Below are positions 1-10,338 of a DNA stretch of 64,000 nucleotides, piece after piece (position 1 is the first letter of the stretch; the number at the start of each line of letters is the position of its first letter). The stretch spans positions 3,906,001-3,970,000 of the forward strand of contig CM066304.1 of NCBI GenBank assembly GCA_033807695.1. Reading direction: 5' to 3'. The notes below the pieces were generated by a model. It saw only the letters and a program-made list of their open reading frames with translations. It searched no databases and had not been told where the DNA came from. The DNA is from Daedaleopsis sinensis. Taxonomy: Eukaryota > Basidiomycota > Agaricomycetes > Polyporales > Polyporaceae. Position numbers and translations under genes: made by a program.

Positions 1-184
1 CCAGAGGTGCATACAAGAGGAGATGGAAGTGCAGGTTAGGCTGTGACTGCGTAGGGTCTCTACGGTGGCGGGTCCTGCTGCTCAGATCATGCGTTCTCGC
101 TGTCCACAAGTTGGAGGGAGGCGGACTTGGAGAAGAGAGCTTTGTTCTAGGTGTGATGCTGGTTTCTAACACGATTACTCGCAG

Positions 185-1676
185 ACCGTCCGCTTCTACG
201 ATGTCGCGACCAACGAGCAAAAGTCAAAATACGATCACAGAGCGGCCGTCCTCGCATGCTGCTTCTCTGATTCCAGCCATGCATACAGTGGTGGACTGGA
301 CACCTCTGTCAGAGAGTAAGCCTCTCCTCGAAGTAGATCAAACGTTCGCGCTCACCGGCGTCCACCGCGCGCATTCAGGCTAGATCTCAACACCGAGAAG
401 ATCAACCATCTCGGGCAGCACAACGACGCAATCTCAAGCATCAACTACTCGCGCGACTACAACACTCTCGTCTCGGGCTCTTGGGACCGGACTGTCCGGC
501 TATGGGACCCTCGCGCTGCAAATCCCCAAACGCACTCCCAAGACCTCCCCGAACGAGTGTACAACATGGATCTCGTGAACCACACCCTTGTCGTCGCGAT
601 GGCCAGCCGCCTGTTCCACATATACGACATTCGCAAGATGGACCAGGCACCGCAGACGCGCGAGAGCAGCCTGAAATTCATGACGCGCGCACTCGCGTGC
701 ATGCCGGACGGCCAAGGTGAGTACCCGACTCGTCAAATATTTGCAGGCAGGCGGATGAACTCCAGTCGTCTCTTCTAGGATACGCCAGCGGCTCGGTGGA
801 GGGGCGCATCGCGGTGGAGTACCTTGATGTCAATCCGCAGGTGCAGGAGAAGAAGTACGCGTTCAAGTGCCACCGCCAGGCCATTGGCGACGTCGACCAC
901 GTGTGGCCTGTTAACGCGCTCGCGTTCCATCCTGTGTGAGTGATTCTTCTTTAGCATCAATGGTCATACCTTCTTGGGTTCTGCCGCCACTCCGCCGCGG
1001 TGTCGCGCCAAAGTAGATGTATCCCGCACATCTCGCGGACGAGATGCGCGGGATACACAGGTCGACTTGAGGCACGCGGTATGTGCAGAGGCGGTTGTAA
1101 TACCTACGCTATGGCGTAGTATTAGATCCGCCAATTTGCGACGCTATGGGCACGTTTCGATTTTACATCGACTACACGCCTAATAGCGATGCAACCTACG
1201 CCTCTTCGTGACCCCAGTGGCGACTCTTCAATTTCGCTAATGTCCACGACGAACGCTGGCAAACGCAATACTCTCTTGTTTCCGCATTGATCCTGTTCCT
1301 TTGAACTCTCACGACTGACTGCTCACGGCGCTCTTGACCCCCACAGCTACAGCACCTTCGCCTCCGCAGGCTCCGACGGGACGGTCTCGATCTGGGACCA
1401 CAAGTCCAAGAAGCGGCTGCGGCAGTACCCCAAGTACCCCGCCGCGGTCCCGTCGATCGCGTTCAACTGCGACGGCACGCGGCTCGCCGTTGGCGTCAGC
1501 TACACGTGGGAGGAGGGCGAGGAGGGCGCGAAGACCGCAGAGCGGCCCGCGGTGTTCGTTCGGAACGTCGGGGAGGAGGTCAAGGTGCGTCGCCGGCGTG
1601 CGTTGTGTCCGGCGGGGAGGAGTGCTGACTATGCCCGTTTGCTGTCTAGCCCAAGGGATGGACCGCGCCGAGTTAA
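185..1676 (+). CDS. BUB3: BUB3 spindle-checkpoint WD40 protein, 5' end missing
   Basis: A WD40 beta-propeller of the Bub3 family, which recruits Bub1/BubR1-type kinases to unattached kinetochores. Visible exons are 185-315, 378-716, 779-935, 1347-1584 and 1650-1676, ending in PKGWTAPS and TAA. Bub3-type landmarks read in order: TVRFYDVAT, LACCFSDSSHAYSGGLD, LVSGSWDRTVRLWDPRA, ESSLKFMTRA, then GSVEGRIAVEYLD and KKYAFKCHR, which separate Bub3 from its relative Rae1/Gle2, and finally GSDGTVSIWDHKSKKRLRQYP. Exon 185 starts within the first WD repeat after a CAG acceptor. I could not find a convincing start exon in bases 1-184, so it probably lies left of the window. The intron at 936-1346 is unusually long (411 nt). 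The gene looks intact. Confidence 0.9.
936..1346 (+). other. Long BUB3 intron carrying two hairpins
   Basis: At 411 nt, this intron is about seven times longer than the others in the same gene. It holds an inverted repeat at 1019-1035 / 1040-1056 (17-nt arms, one mismatch, 4-nt loop). A second shorter one lies at 1098-1124 (11-12-nt arms with one bulge). A small inserted element or a structured intronic RNA would both fit; I see no target-site duplication that settles it. Confidence 0.6.
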
Positions 1677-2446
1677 GGCTGTATTTGATCTGCAGGTGCT
1701 TGTTGGTCTTTCGCGGATTATATCCCTAGACGTACCTCGGGCTGTAATGAGAGTTACCGACTGGTCGTCGGTGTAGGCGCGAACGTATCAAGAGCCTGTC
1801 TCTGCTTCTTGTTTGGCCGGTATGGTGCTAATTCCAACCCGACTGCCAGTGAAGGGACTCATCTGGATTCTGCACTTCCGACGATGACTTCAAGACTGCG
1901 ACCGCACACCGTAATCATGTTTTTCAGAATGTGTCGCCTTCGAATTCAAGCATGGAGGGACTGAGGTTGTGGAGGTTTCCATTCATCCGAGTCCGCCCGC
2001 CCTCTTCAGACTTCTCCTCCCCGACTCGCGCTGACCTTGAATGGTGTCTCAGCCTGACGACAGGATGGCCCCTGGTGGTCGCCGTTCTGTCCGCTGGCAC
2101 ACGGCTTGTACCGATACATACTAGAGTACTTAATGACATTGATTGCGCGTAACTTGAGTGCGACGCCGGTCGACGCGGCGCATTGTCTCAGTTCGACAGT
2201 ACATCCCGCCTTCCTAATCTCTTTCTGACCCCAGTCACTCGTTACCGAACCGCCGCCCCCACGTGTTCCCGAGCTTGATGGAAGTTCCGCGAGCTAAATT
2301 TCTCGAATCAGCCCACCCCGCACTATGTACTCGAAGTGACCGTGGTATAAGAACCCTTCCCTGCCGACCGGGGCCTTCCCCGCCCCTCCCCTCCTCCCAG
2401 CTCCTCCCATCTCCCCACCGCAACCGCAACCGCACCCACCCTCACG
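1677..2446. other. Intergenic region, BUB3 3' flank and CFEM1 promoter
   Basis: No gene recognised; short open frames on both strands look like noise. The right end contains the TATA-like element of the next gene and a pyrimidine-rich, C/T-heavy leader just before its ATG, as is common before fungal start codons. Confidence 0.5.
2346..2360 (+). promoter_or_regulatory. TATA-like promoter element of CFEM gene 1
   Basis: TATAAGAACCCTTCC lies about 100 nt before the ATG at 2447. The identical 15-mer, inverted, precedes the paralogous CFEM gene at 21862-21876, so it is conserved promoter sequence rather than a chance TATA. Confidence 0.65.
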
Positions 2447-3142
2447 ATGCAGTTCTCCCTCGCCGCCCTCGTCCTCGCCGCCGCCGCGTTCGCTGGCGTG
2501 CACGCCCAGTCGACGACCGGCACCTCCGCGGGCTCTCTCCCGACCGACATCTCGGGCATCTCGCCCTGCATCCTCACCTGCATCACCCAGTCCAAGGGCT
2601 GCTCCAGCCTGTACGTCCATGTCCTCGTCCACATCCTCTTTCCCTCTCCCACCGCACACGCACTCATGCACACCCACAGGACGGACGTGACGTGCTTCTG
2701 CACGAACGCGCAGTTCCAGAGCGAGACGCTCGCGTGCCTCCAGAAGTCGTGCACGCCCGCCGACCTCACGACCATCACCGCGCTCCAGAAGGCGCAGTGC
2801 GGCTCCACCTGTGAGTACTTGGATCCGCACATGCCGATCCCTCATTGCTGCCCATCACGATCCCGTGCCCATGGCCATTCATGTCAATGTCTTGGACGGG
2901 ACGCGCGCTCGCGGGCCACGCCAACACGCTCGCTGACGCGTCCCTTCTCTTCTCCTACAGCCAACTCGACCTCGACGAACGCGTCGGGCAGCACCAAGAC
3001 CGCGCCCTCGAGCACCGGCACCAGCACTGGGACCGGCGCGGCCGCGGCCACGACCGCGGCGGGCTCGAACGCGGCCTCTGCACTCACTGCGGGCGTGTTC
3101 GGCATGGGCGTGGCGGTCGTCGGCGCCGTGCTCGCGTTGTAA
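2447..3142 (+). CDS. CFEM-domain GPI-anchored secreted protein 1
   Basis: A small cell-surface protein of the fungal CFEM family, some members of which bind haem or iron or act in host interaction; the ligand here is unknown. Exons 2447-2610, 2680-2810 and 2961-3142 join in frame to 158 residues. A signal peptide (MQFSLAALVLAAAAFAGVHA) leads into the CFEM domain at about residues 30-100, with the order ISPC, LTC, SKGC, DVTCFC, LACLQKSC, AQC and STC, as expected for the eight-cysteine fold plus one extra Cys. A Ser/Thr-rich stalk follows, then a C-terminal hydrophobic tail (GVFGMGVAVVGAVLAL) preceded by small residues, the usual GPI-attachment signal. Its paralogue at 20947-21799 has the same exon phases, the same 131-nt middle exon and the same promoter element. 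The longer open frame through the introns is not the protein. Confidence 0.88.
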   Translation: MQFSLAALVLAAAAFAGVHAQSTTGTSAGSLPTDISGISPCILTCITQSKGCSSLYVHVLVHILFPSPTAHALMHTHRTDVTCFCTNAQFQSETLACLQKSCTPADLTTITALQKAQCGSTCEYLDPHMPIPHCCPSRSRAHGHSCQCLGRDARSRATPTRSLTRPFSSPTANSTSTNASGSTKTAPSSTGTSTGTGAAAATTAAGSNAASALTAGVFGMGVAVVGAVLAL

Positions 3143-3984
3143 GCCTGCGATCCCGACGCATGCACGCACGCACGCACGCAGGGAGGAGATGCGGGGAAGA
3201 GGCGGATTGGGTTGGGGTGACTCGGACTCCAGCAGGAGGGCTGTTGATGGAGGGTACCTTACACCAAACCAAAAAGACACTGGGGATACTACATACCTAG
3301 TGTCCACTTGTCGATTAATGCTTCTGTTGCGGCCCTTCCAATGCCCATAGGACGGTCCTGGCACCCTGCCTACTGTATGCGCGCGTAGGATTGAGGACCG
3401 GCGACGTGCGGCGTATGCGTTCGGATGCATGGACGTGCACCTGAATGTTGAACTCCGGGATACCTTCATAGTAAACGGAGCACTGGTAAGAACATCTAGT
3501 AGGATATACTGTACGTCACAGAGCTGGGGGTATGTGTCACGCATGGGTATAGCTACAGCCTACGAGGTCCGGGGCGACCACGGGCTCATATAATGTCAAT
3601 CACTGAGGGCCAGAGACTTGGGGGGGTCAGATGGGATTGCACACGACATAGGTGACTACTCACGCAAGGAAGCTCACGAGCGTTTGCATCAGCGCACCCA
3701 GGAAGGGTATCCATCTGTGTGTATGGTCAGAAAGTGCTCCGACACGGACGAAACTTTGATTCGGTGGAGAGACAGCTTGGAAGGGAGCATCGACGTCTGG
3801 GCCTGTGCGTTGCGAATAACAAGGCAGCAATAGACCTTCAACGAACGTCCATTGCACCCGCCCGTGGTAGACTTTGGACGCAGACATCCGCTTCACAATG
3901 CCTGACAGCATATACCTGCCCTCTCCTGCCCACCGCAGCGCTTCCGAGCCCAGGCGAAAAGACAGCGAGGAATAGCACGAGCAC
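3143..3984. other. Intergenic region with a short ACGC microsatellite
   Basis: No gene seen. A run of (GCAC)n-type repeats sits at about 3160-3180 just after the CFEM1 stop codon. The rest is 3' flank of CFEM1 and of the convergent TMEM170-like gene. Confidence 0.5.
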
Positions 3985-4600
3985 TCACGTGGACATATGG
4001 TACCTGGCCGCCTTGAACAGGCCCGCGAGCACATACCCAATCACCGCCGCCCCGACCACCGCGCCCGCCAGCGCCACCGCGGCGAACAGCATGAACACCA
4101 GGAAAGCAAACGTCAGTCGCGACCGCCGCTCGTTCTGCTTCGCCGGCGAGCGCGCGGGCGCGCGCAGCTGGCTCCGACTCCGACTCAGGCTCTGGCTTGG
4201 GATGCCGAGGCCCTGGCCGTCGTACCGCCGCAGGGGAACGTCCTCCCCGTTCTTGTACGAGTAGCCGGAGCCGGGAGCGTGCAGCGCCGGCCGTGTGCGC
4301 CGGCCCTTCCGGAGCAGCCGCCGTGGGGGGAAGGAGAGGTTGAGGAAGGCGTATATGCCGCATACGACGAAGGAAGGCAGATAGAGCACGAACGTCCAGT
4401 ACAGAGTGAACCGGAAGATGTCTATATACGCAGGCCTCAACGACCGCGCTCACAGACTGAGATGAGGGTCGGAGTCGGGGGAACGCACCGTGGGGGTCCT
4501 CTAGGTAGTGCCCTTGGGGCTGCACGGGATCCCTGTTCTCTATAGGGAAGATCTCGAGGGCCGGGTTGTAAAGCGATGGCCAAGACGGCGGACTATTCAT
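3985..4600 (-). CDS. Small TMEM170-like integral membrane protein
   Basis: Two exons on the - strand (4600-4489 and 4421-3985) join in frame to 182 residues starting [20 protein letters not shown]. The first membrane segment ([20 protein letters not shown]) is followed by an arginine-rich cytoplasmic-type loop. Two adjacent C-terminal hydrophobic stretches follow ([20 protein letters not shown], then [14 protein letters not shown]). The size, the layout and the FRFTLYW..YLPSF..CG signature resemble fungal members of the TMEM170 family (Tmemb_170), whose animal relatives shape ER and nuclear-envelope membranes. The stop TGA falls inside a GTGAGT that could be a splice donor, so a longer isoform with a further exon is possible. 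Function is inferred only from similarity recalled by eye. Confidence 0.6.
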
Positions 4601-4868
4601 TGTTCAGGACGTGTGCGCATTGCCAGAGACAGCGGCGGGGACGGCGGGGACGATGAGGATGAGAGTCCGGAAAGAGAAGAGTAGCTCCGAGTCGCGCACT
4701 GTCCGCTCGCCGCCGGCACGTGACGCCCGCCTCGGATTGAATCGCTACACGGCGCAGTCTGATGTTATGCGTTAAACAGTAGTTGCAAGACGGAACAAAG
4801 TCGTAGGCTGAGGGACATATACATATTATAATGATACCATAGGCAGCCAGACAGACAGTCGACGTTCC

Positions 4869-7800
4869 TTAACCAAATATGCAAACCGCACGAGCCTGCA
4901 TTTCCTCCGCTGTCGAACAATCCCCGAGTGCCTCGTACGCCAGCATCTTCGTGTCGAGAACAAGAACAGGTCTGCGCTCCTGCCCCTCCTCTCGAGCGAG
5001 GAGATGCGCTCGCTTCTGGGCTAAAAGACCCAGAGCGTGCTGCGCCTCGTCCCCCGAAGCGTCGACGAAGACGACGCCGCGCACCGCCCAGCCGCAGGGA
5101 GGAGCCGCATCCCATCCGCATGCAAGCAGCAGCGCCTCGAGCGTGTGCACTTGGCTTCCTGTGGGTATGACCGCATGCGAGGGGGCTCGCCAGGACGGGC
5201 GGGCGGTGCCAGACGGCCGCGCGAGCCAAACGACAGAATCTTTCAGGAAGTCGTGCAGCGTGGACCGTGAAGCCGGAACTGCGTCAAGCTGGGTCACCAT
5301 GGAGGTCAAGCAGTGGTTGGGAGTCAAGATGTTCCCCAACTGATCCTCAGTGCGAGACTTCTTCGTCGCGATCGTCGGCGGCGGGGTCTGGGAAAGGGAC
5401 ATAGCGGGATTCGTAGTTGCCAGAGCAAGAAGGCCGCCGTCCGTGCTCTCCTGCTTGAGTGTCAATGCAGCATCGCGGGGTTTCTGAGCCAGAACGGGGA
5501 GTCCAGAATGTGATGGAGAGGGGAGCGACAGCATAACACCTACCCCGCCAGCAGAGTGTCGTCTTCCCACAGGCGTCGGCGACGAGGCGGGCAAGTTTGT
5601 GACCGAGCCCAGCCGCGTAAACCCACCCCTGGGCCGCGCGACAGCGCGCTCGTCGCTGGCCTCTTCCCGTCGCGTGCGGCCTTCTTCATCATAGCCGACG
5701 TTCCCCGCTCGGTCAACGGGTCTTTGCTCCGCGTCCACGTTCTCCGCGTCATCGAGGACTCGGAGCATCCCCCGTGCCAATACGCCTTCAGGCTTGTCTA
5801 CCCGCGTCTTCTTCGCCGGGCCCAGCCTTCCCCGCCCGCGCGCCTTCCCGTCTGCGGCCTCCAGCTTCTCGACCCACAGCATCTCCGCCTGCTTTCGCTT
5901 CTTCGGGCAGCGCACCCCGGGGGAGGCAACCTTGTTAGGGCAGAAGACTGTCTTGGCCCAGTCGTCCTCGGCTTTCCCGGAGCGGTCGCGCCCGACGACC
6001 GTGCGGGCAATAGTTTGGTACTCCTTGAGCGTTGTGCCGTCCTGCCATGGACGGTCGGAGTGGCGATATACCTTGGATATACGCGGGAAGCGGAGCTCGT
6101 AGAACTGACGTTCGGATGGTGAGTCACGCAATGGCCTGCAAGTGAGGTAGAGGAGACGAACCAGACTGCCTTGTGCCTTTGTGAATCCGGCGCCGAAGAG
6201 CTCCGCAAGGAGAGGACATGGAAGGAGGACCGTGGGTGCCGAAAGATTGGGGCATAGGGCGTATGTGTATGGTAGTCGAGAATCCATCTGCGAATATACG
6301 GGGTTTCGTTTAGGGTGATGCACAGTATGTAAGGGCATGGAAACACACCTGAGAGCGATAAGGGACCGGATCTGAAGTCTTAACTATGAAATTCAGCTCT
6401 TCCAGCTGCTCGCGCGAGGGGCCGTACGACGAAGTGAATATGACCTCAAAGTGGGGCGGACTGGTGGACTTTTGCGACGGCGGATGAGTGATCATATGCA
6501 GATGAAGACCCTTGAATGACTCACCTCGTGGCCCAGAACATCCGGATTTGCGAGCACACCAAAGTAGAACGTCGTGTATGCTGTAGGAAAGACTTCACAG
6601 CACCTATCAGGACTTGAACTAGCACATACGAGCTTCAGGAAATACTCACCTCGTAGCTCTCTAGCTCTGTCCTTCTCCCACGATGCCCCAAGCAGCACGA
6701 GATCCACCGCATCCCCATACCCATCAATGTAGTCGCGTTTGAGCTGTCCGCACGCCGTCGTAAGTGAATTGCTGTATGGGTTCACAAAAGGACATCACCG
6801 CACCTTGACCCACGGCTGCCGCCAATCCCCATAAGGGGCCTCGTCCGCCTTCAGCACCGCACCCTCCTGGTGGTCTGCTTCGAGCTTGGCGAATGCCTCC
6901 CTGAGCGTATCTAACGCGTCCGGGCGAGCCGTGTCGACGCACGTCCGCTCTGCGAGCATCGAATAGCCTGAGACAACCCGGACCGCCCGCTCGAGAGTCG
7001 CGCGCCGCTCGGAGTAGGGCAGCGACAGCAGCGACACGCCGTCCAAAAGCAGGACATCGAAGAAGACGAGGGCGAGGTGCCGCGTGCCGCCGTCGGACCC
7101 GTTAGAGACTAGCGAGCACTGCGATCCACTACAGGCGGCGGCGGCGGCGGCCAGTATTAGCATCAGCGCACTGTCACTGTGTCGCGGCCCAGGTAGAGAC
7201 GTACATTGCATCCGCAGTCGACGGGGGTGCGGGCCGCCGGGTTTTGTGTCGAACGCCGACTGCTGTGCTCGAGATTAGACTCCGGATACGCCAGAATTCT
7301 ATTGTCAAGCAAACCGCACTAGAACATAAGCGTGTGCATACATCTATGCAAGCAGACAGCTCACCGTCAATGCGGTTCAGTGTATTCGAGAATGCAACCA
7401 GCTCCGCCTCGACGACAATATTCTGCTTAAAGTAAGGGCCGTCCAGAGTCGCCGTTGGCACACAGGATCCAGATGGCGATACGCCGAGGGCCTCGTATAG
7501 AACACTGTACGCTGCGATGAGTGTGGGATCAAGATCTCGTCAGATGTAGACTGACCTATGTATGCCGCTTCTGTCAAGCGTAGAGTCTCTCCCGCTTTTG
7601 CTGTAGATCGTGATGCGCGGAACACCTCTTGAGTCCAACTGCACGTGGATCTGCGCGCGTTCCCCGTCGTACTTTGTTTCTACCCAGACCTTCCGGGCGC
7701 CCTTCGTAGCACGGAGGGCGTGTGCTGTGCTTTGTCCCTTGACGCACTTCGGTATCTGCACAGTTGATGACCACGTCAGCTCCCTAGAGAAAATGCCAAG

Positions 7801-8653
7801 GACACAGACGAAGACGAACCTGGATCGGAATTCCACACTGCGGGGCAGGGAGAAGGTCTCCAGGTCGCAGGCTATCAAAGGCTTTTGTGGCCTTCTCAAG
7901 GTCTGCTCTGTTCTTGTATATAACACCCAGGCGCCCCGAAGGATCCCACGCATACATCGCCATTTCCTTCGTCAGAATGGAGAGAGCATTGCTCTTATAC
8001 TGCAGCAGCGCCGCGGTATAATGCGCCGCATCACTGGGCACGGGATACAGCAATGGCCGGAGGTCCTTCAGGATGATTTGAGTTATAACCGCTGCTTGAG
8101 ATGCGCTGAGCGACGTGTACAGCGTCCTCAAGATGGCCTCTCTGTTCCGCCGAGGCGCGGGCCCAGACGACGCACAAATCGAGGCCTCGGAGAACTGGCA
8201 TTTCGCCGCGAGCTCCGTCAGCAGCGCGTCCACCTCTTCCATGGTAACCTCAGTGGTGGAGGCCTGGGAGTGCGCAGACGTCGCGGACATGACGAGCTTG
8301 ACTTCCTCGCCGAGGCAGCCCATCGCGTCTTCGCCCTGCCACTTCTTTAGCCGCTCGCCGCGCCCGTGTGTGTCGCTCGAGATCCCGAGGATCTTGGTGA
8401 GATATTGTGCGAGCCGCGTCTCCTGCATTCCGTACTTGCGCCGGACATCTTCGTCAGGGAAAAGGAGGCGGAAGACGAGCGCGGTGGTTCCAGGTGGCAG
8501 CGGCGAGTATCGTTTGCGCAGTGCGTCTACCCATCGTTTGAAAGTGTTGTGCGCTGCTGAGTCGGCGTATCGCGTGTTCCGTGGCTGCTTCTCTGAGGCG
8601 CTGTGCGGCTTTATGTCTGCAAAGGCGTCGAATAGTTCCACGAAGCTAGTCAT
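4869..8653 (-). CDS. ATP-dependent DNA ligase, fungal family with long C-terminal tail
   Basis: Joins nicks in duplex DNA through an enzyme-AMP intermediate. The ATG at 8653 opens an 834-nt exon encoding the helical DNA-binding domain (MTSFVELFDAFADIKPHS to GIPIQ). The next exon carries adenylation motif I, KYDGER, with the catalytic lysine. Further exons give IVVEAELVA, EFWRIRSLISSTAVGVRHK, motif III (LVFFDVLLLDG), motif IV (HQEGAVLKAD) and motif V (WVKVKRDYIDGYGDAVDLVL). The OB-fold part includes VFPTAYTTFYFGVL, PHFEVIFTSSYG and ELRFPRISKVYRHSDRPWQD. A final exon of nearly 490 codons adds a lysine/arginine-rich, probably disordered region and a possible BRCT-like end near GVVFVDASGDEAQHALGLL. 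The whole protein is roughly 1100 residues in about nine exons. Motif V resembles Lig1/Cdc9 more than Lig4, but the tail and the TTFYFG segment suit the extra fungal ligase family rather than replicative Cdc9. No breaks seen. Confidence 0.82.
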
Positions 8654-9423
8654 GGACGGTTAGTCGGATGTTTGGGGAACTCGTATGAGAGTACTGAGCA
8701 GTCGGAGTCGAGAACCGCGCGGCAAGATATCTATTCAGCGTTTGCTCTCCAACGGGATGGTTTAGCAAATGCAGAATAAAGTATAACAGCGAGTGGTGTA
8801 TTTCTGACAACGGCGGGACTTGATAAGAGGAAGTCAGAGACTTACAAGCTCAATGGAATACTAGTACGCTCTTCATGAAATTGAACATCGTGGTCGGACA
8901 TGCGCCGGGCCGCGGCTTAGAACTATTCGGTGGGTTGTCAACAATCCAGTAGCTCTGAGCCAGAATCGTGAACGTGCCGAACAGTGTAAGTTTGTCCGTT
9001 TGTCTTTGGTGGGTGTATGCGTCCAACTCGAGGTTCGTTTCAGGCGCCGGGTACTAGCATGCGTGACAGTCACGCCGGTGTCAACAAAAAGCGCGCCAAG
9101 TCACATGCTTTGAAACTTCAAGGAAGTTCCGAAAAAATAGAGCTCGAGGAGTCCCTAGTCAGGACTCCAAGTCACTATTATGTACTTCGAATTGAAGATT
9201 CCATTGCCATTAGAGCGTATTCGAGGGAGTAAATATTAGAGCCATATCATCGGATCGCCCGTTCTCGGCCAATGAGAAACCTCAACGCCCGCTCCAAATT
9301 CTAAGTCATAAACATTGAGATACGCAAAAGCGCAAGCAAAAGTATTCGAGGGATATGACTCTATTGTAACGCCAGTTACGAGTCCGATTAAGATGATATA
9401 CGGTAACTTGGTAATCAGTGCCA
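8654..9423. other. Intergenic region between DNA ligase promoter and pirin 1
   Basis: Fairly AT-rich compared with its surroundings. It holds the ligase upstream region and the 3' flank of pirin 1. A small hairpin (7-nt arms) lies near 9148-9170. No coding region is supported. Confidence 0.45.
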
Positions 9424-10338
9424 TTACTCCATGTCGAAAAGGAGGATCTCCGCGACCCTATCCCCTACATTCTCAACCGTCAGCTCCTCCTCGGGCGCTG
9501 CCATGATATAGGCTCCATCTCCCTCCTTCAGATCTAGCGGTTCACCGCTACCACCAAGCACACGGACATGCGCCCCCTTCGCGTCCTCCGTGTTGTACCC
9601 CGACGTCTGCACGACGTGCACGTACCCCTTCCGGTTCACTCCCCGTCGCTCGAACGAATGCGCCACCGTCTTCCCCGGGGACAGCAGCGTCGCGTACAGG
9701 CTGAGGGGCGAGTGCACTGGGGCCGGCCCATCGCCCTCGCGCTTCTCGAGCACGCCCTCGGCGCCGATGGGCGCGACAATCCGCGCCCACTTGTCCGTCT
9801 TCTCCGCGTCGGAGAAGTGGCGGGTGAAGTACTGCGGTGTGAGCCCGCGCGTGGACGGGACGCTCCAGATCTGGAGGAAGTGGACGGGCTGGGCGCCGTG
9901 CGTGTGCTCGCTGTGGCGGATGCCTGTCCCGGCGGAGGTCATCTGCAGGTCGCCGCGCTTCATGACCTCGACGTTGCCCATAGAGTCGCGGCTACGAGCA
10001 CATCTATCAGCGCTAAATCGGAGTGGTCTGGTTGGCGAGGGACGTACTGCTCGAGCTCGCCGCTGACGATGTACGAGAAGATCTCGAACTCGCGGTGGGC
10101 GTGGGTGCCGAAGCCGGTCTTGGGATCGACGCGGTCCTCGTTGATGACGCGGAGGCAGCCGAAGTTGTCGTGCTGGGAGTCATAGTACCTAGCGCACGTT
10201 TTGGATCAGTACGTGTCGTTTCTCGTAGTCGAAAAGGACGCATGAGGCTCACCCCGCGAAGCTGAACGTGTGGAAGGTCTTCAGCCAGCCGTGGTCAGCG
10301 TTACCGCGCTCGGTACTGCGACGAGGGACGAGCTTCAT
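9424..10338 (-). CDS. Pirin-family cupin protein 1
   Basis: Exons 10338-10253 (86 nt), 10188-10048 (141 nt) and 9991-9424 (568 nt) join to 264 residues. Pirins are bicupin Fe(II)-binding nuclear proteins, some acting as transcription cofactors and some as quercetinases. The N-terminal cupin shows HGWLKTFHTFSFAGYYD, NEDRVDPKTGFGTHAHREFE, then ELEHRDSMGN and QMTSAGTGIRHSEHTH, supplying the His and Glu iron ligands typical of the family. The C-terminal domain ends EELTVENVGDRVAEILLFDME. Reading upstream of the ATG stays open as far as a GTG (10461) but finds no ATG, so I start at 10338; this also matches the start of its paralogue at 23365, whose introns fall at identical positions. Confidence 0.93.
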
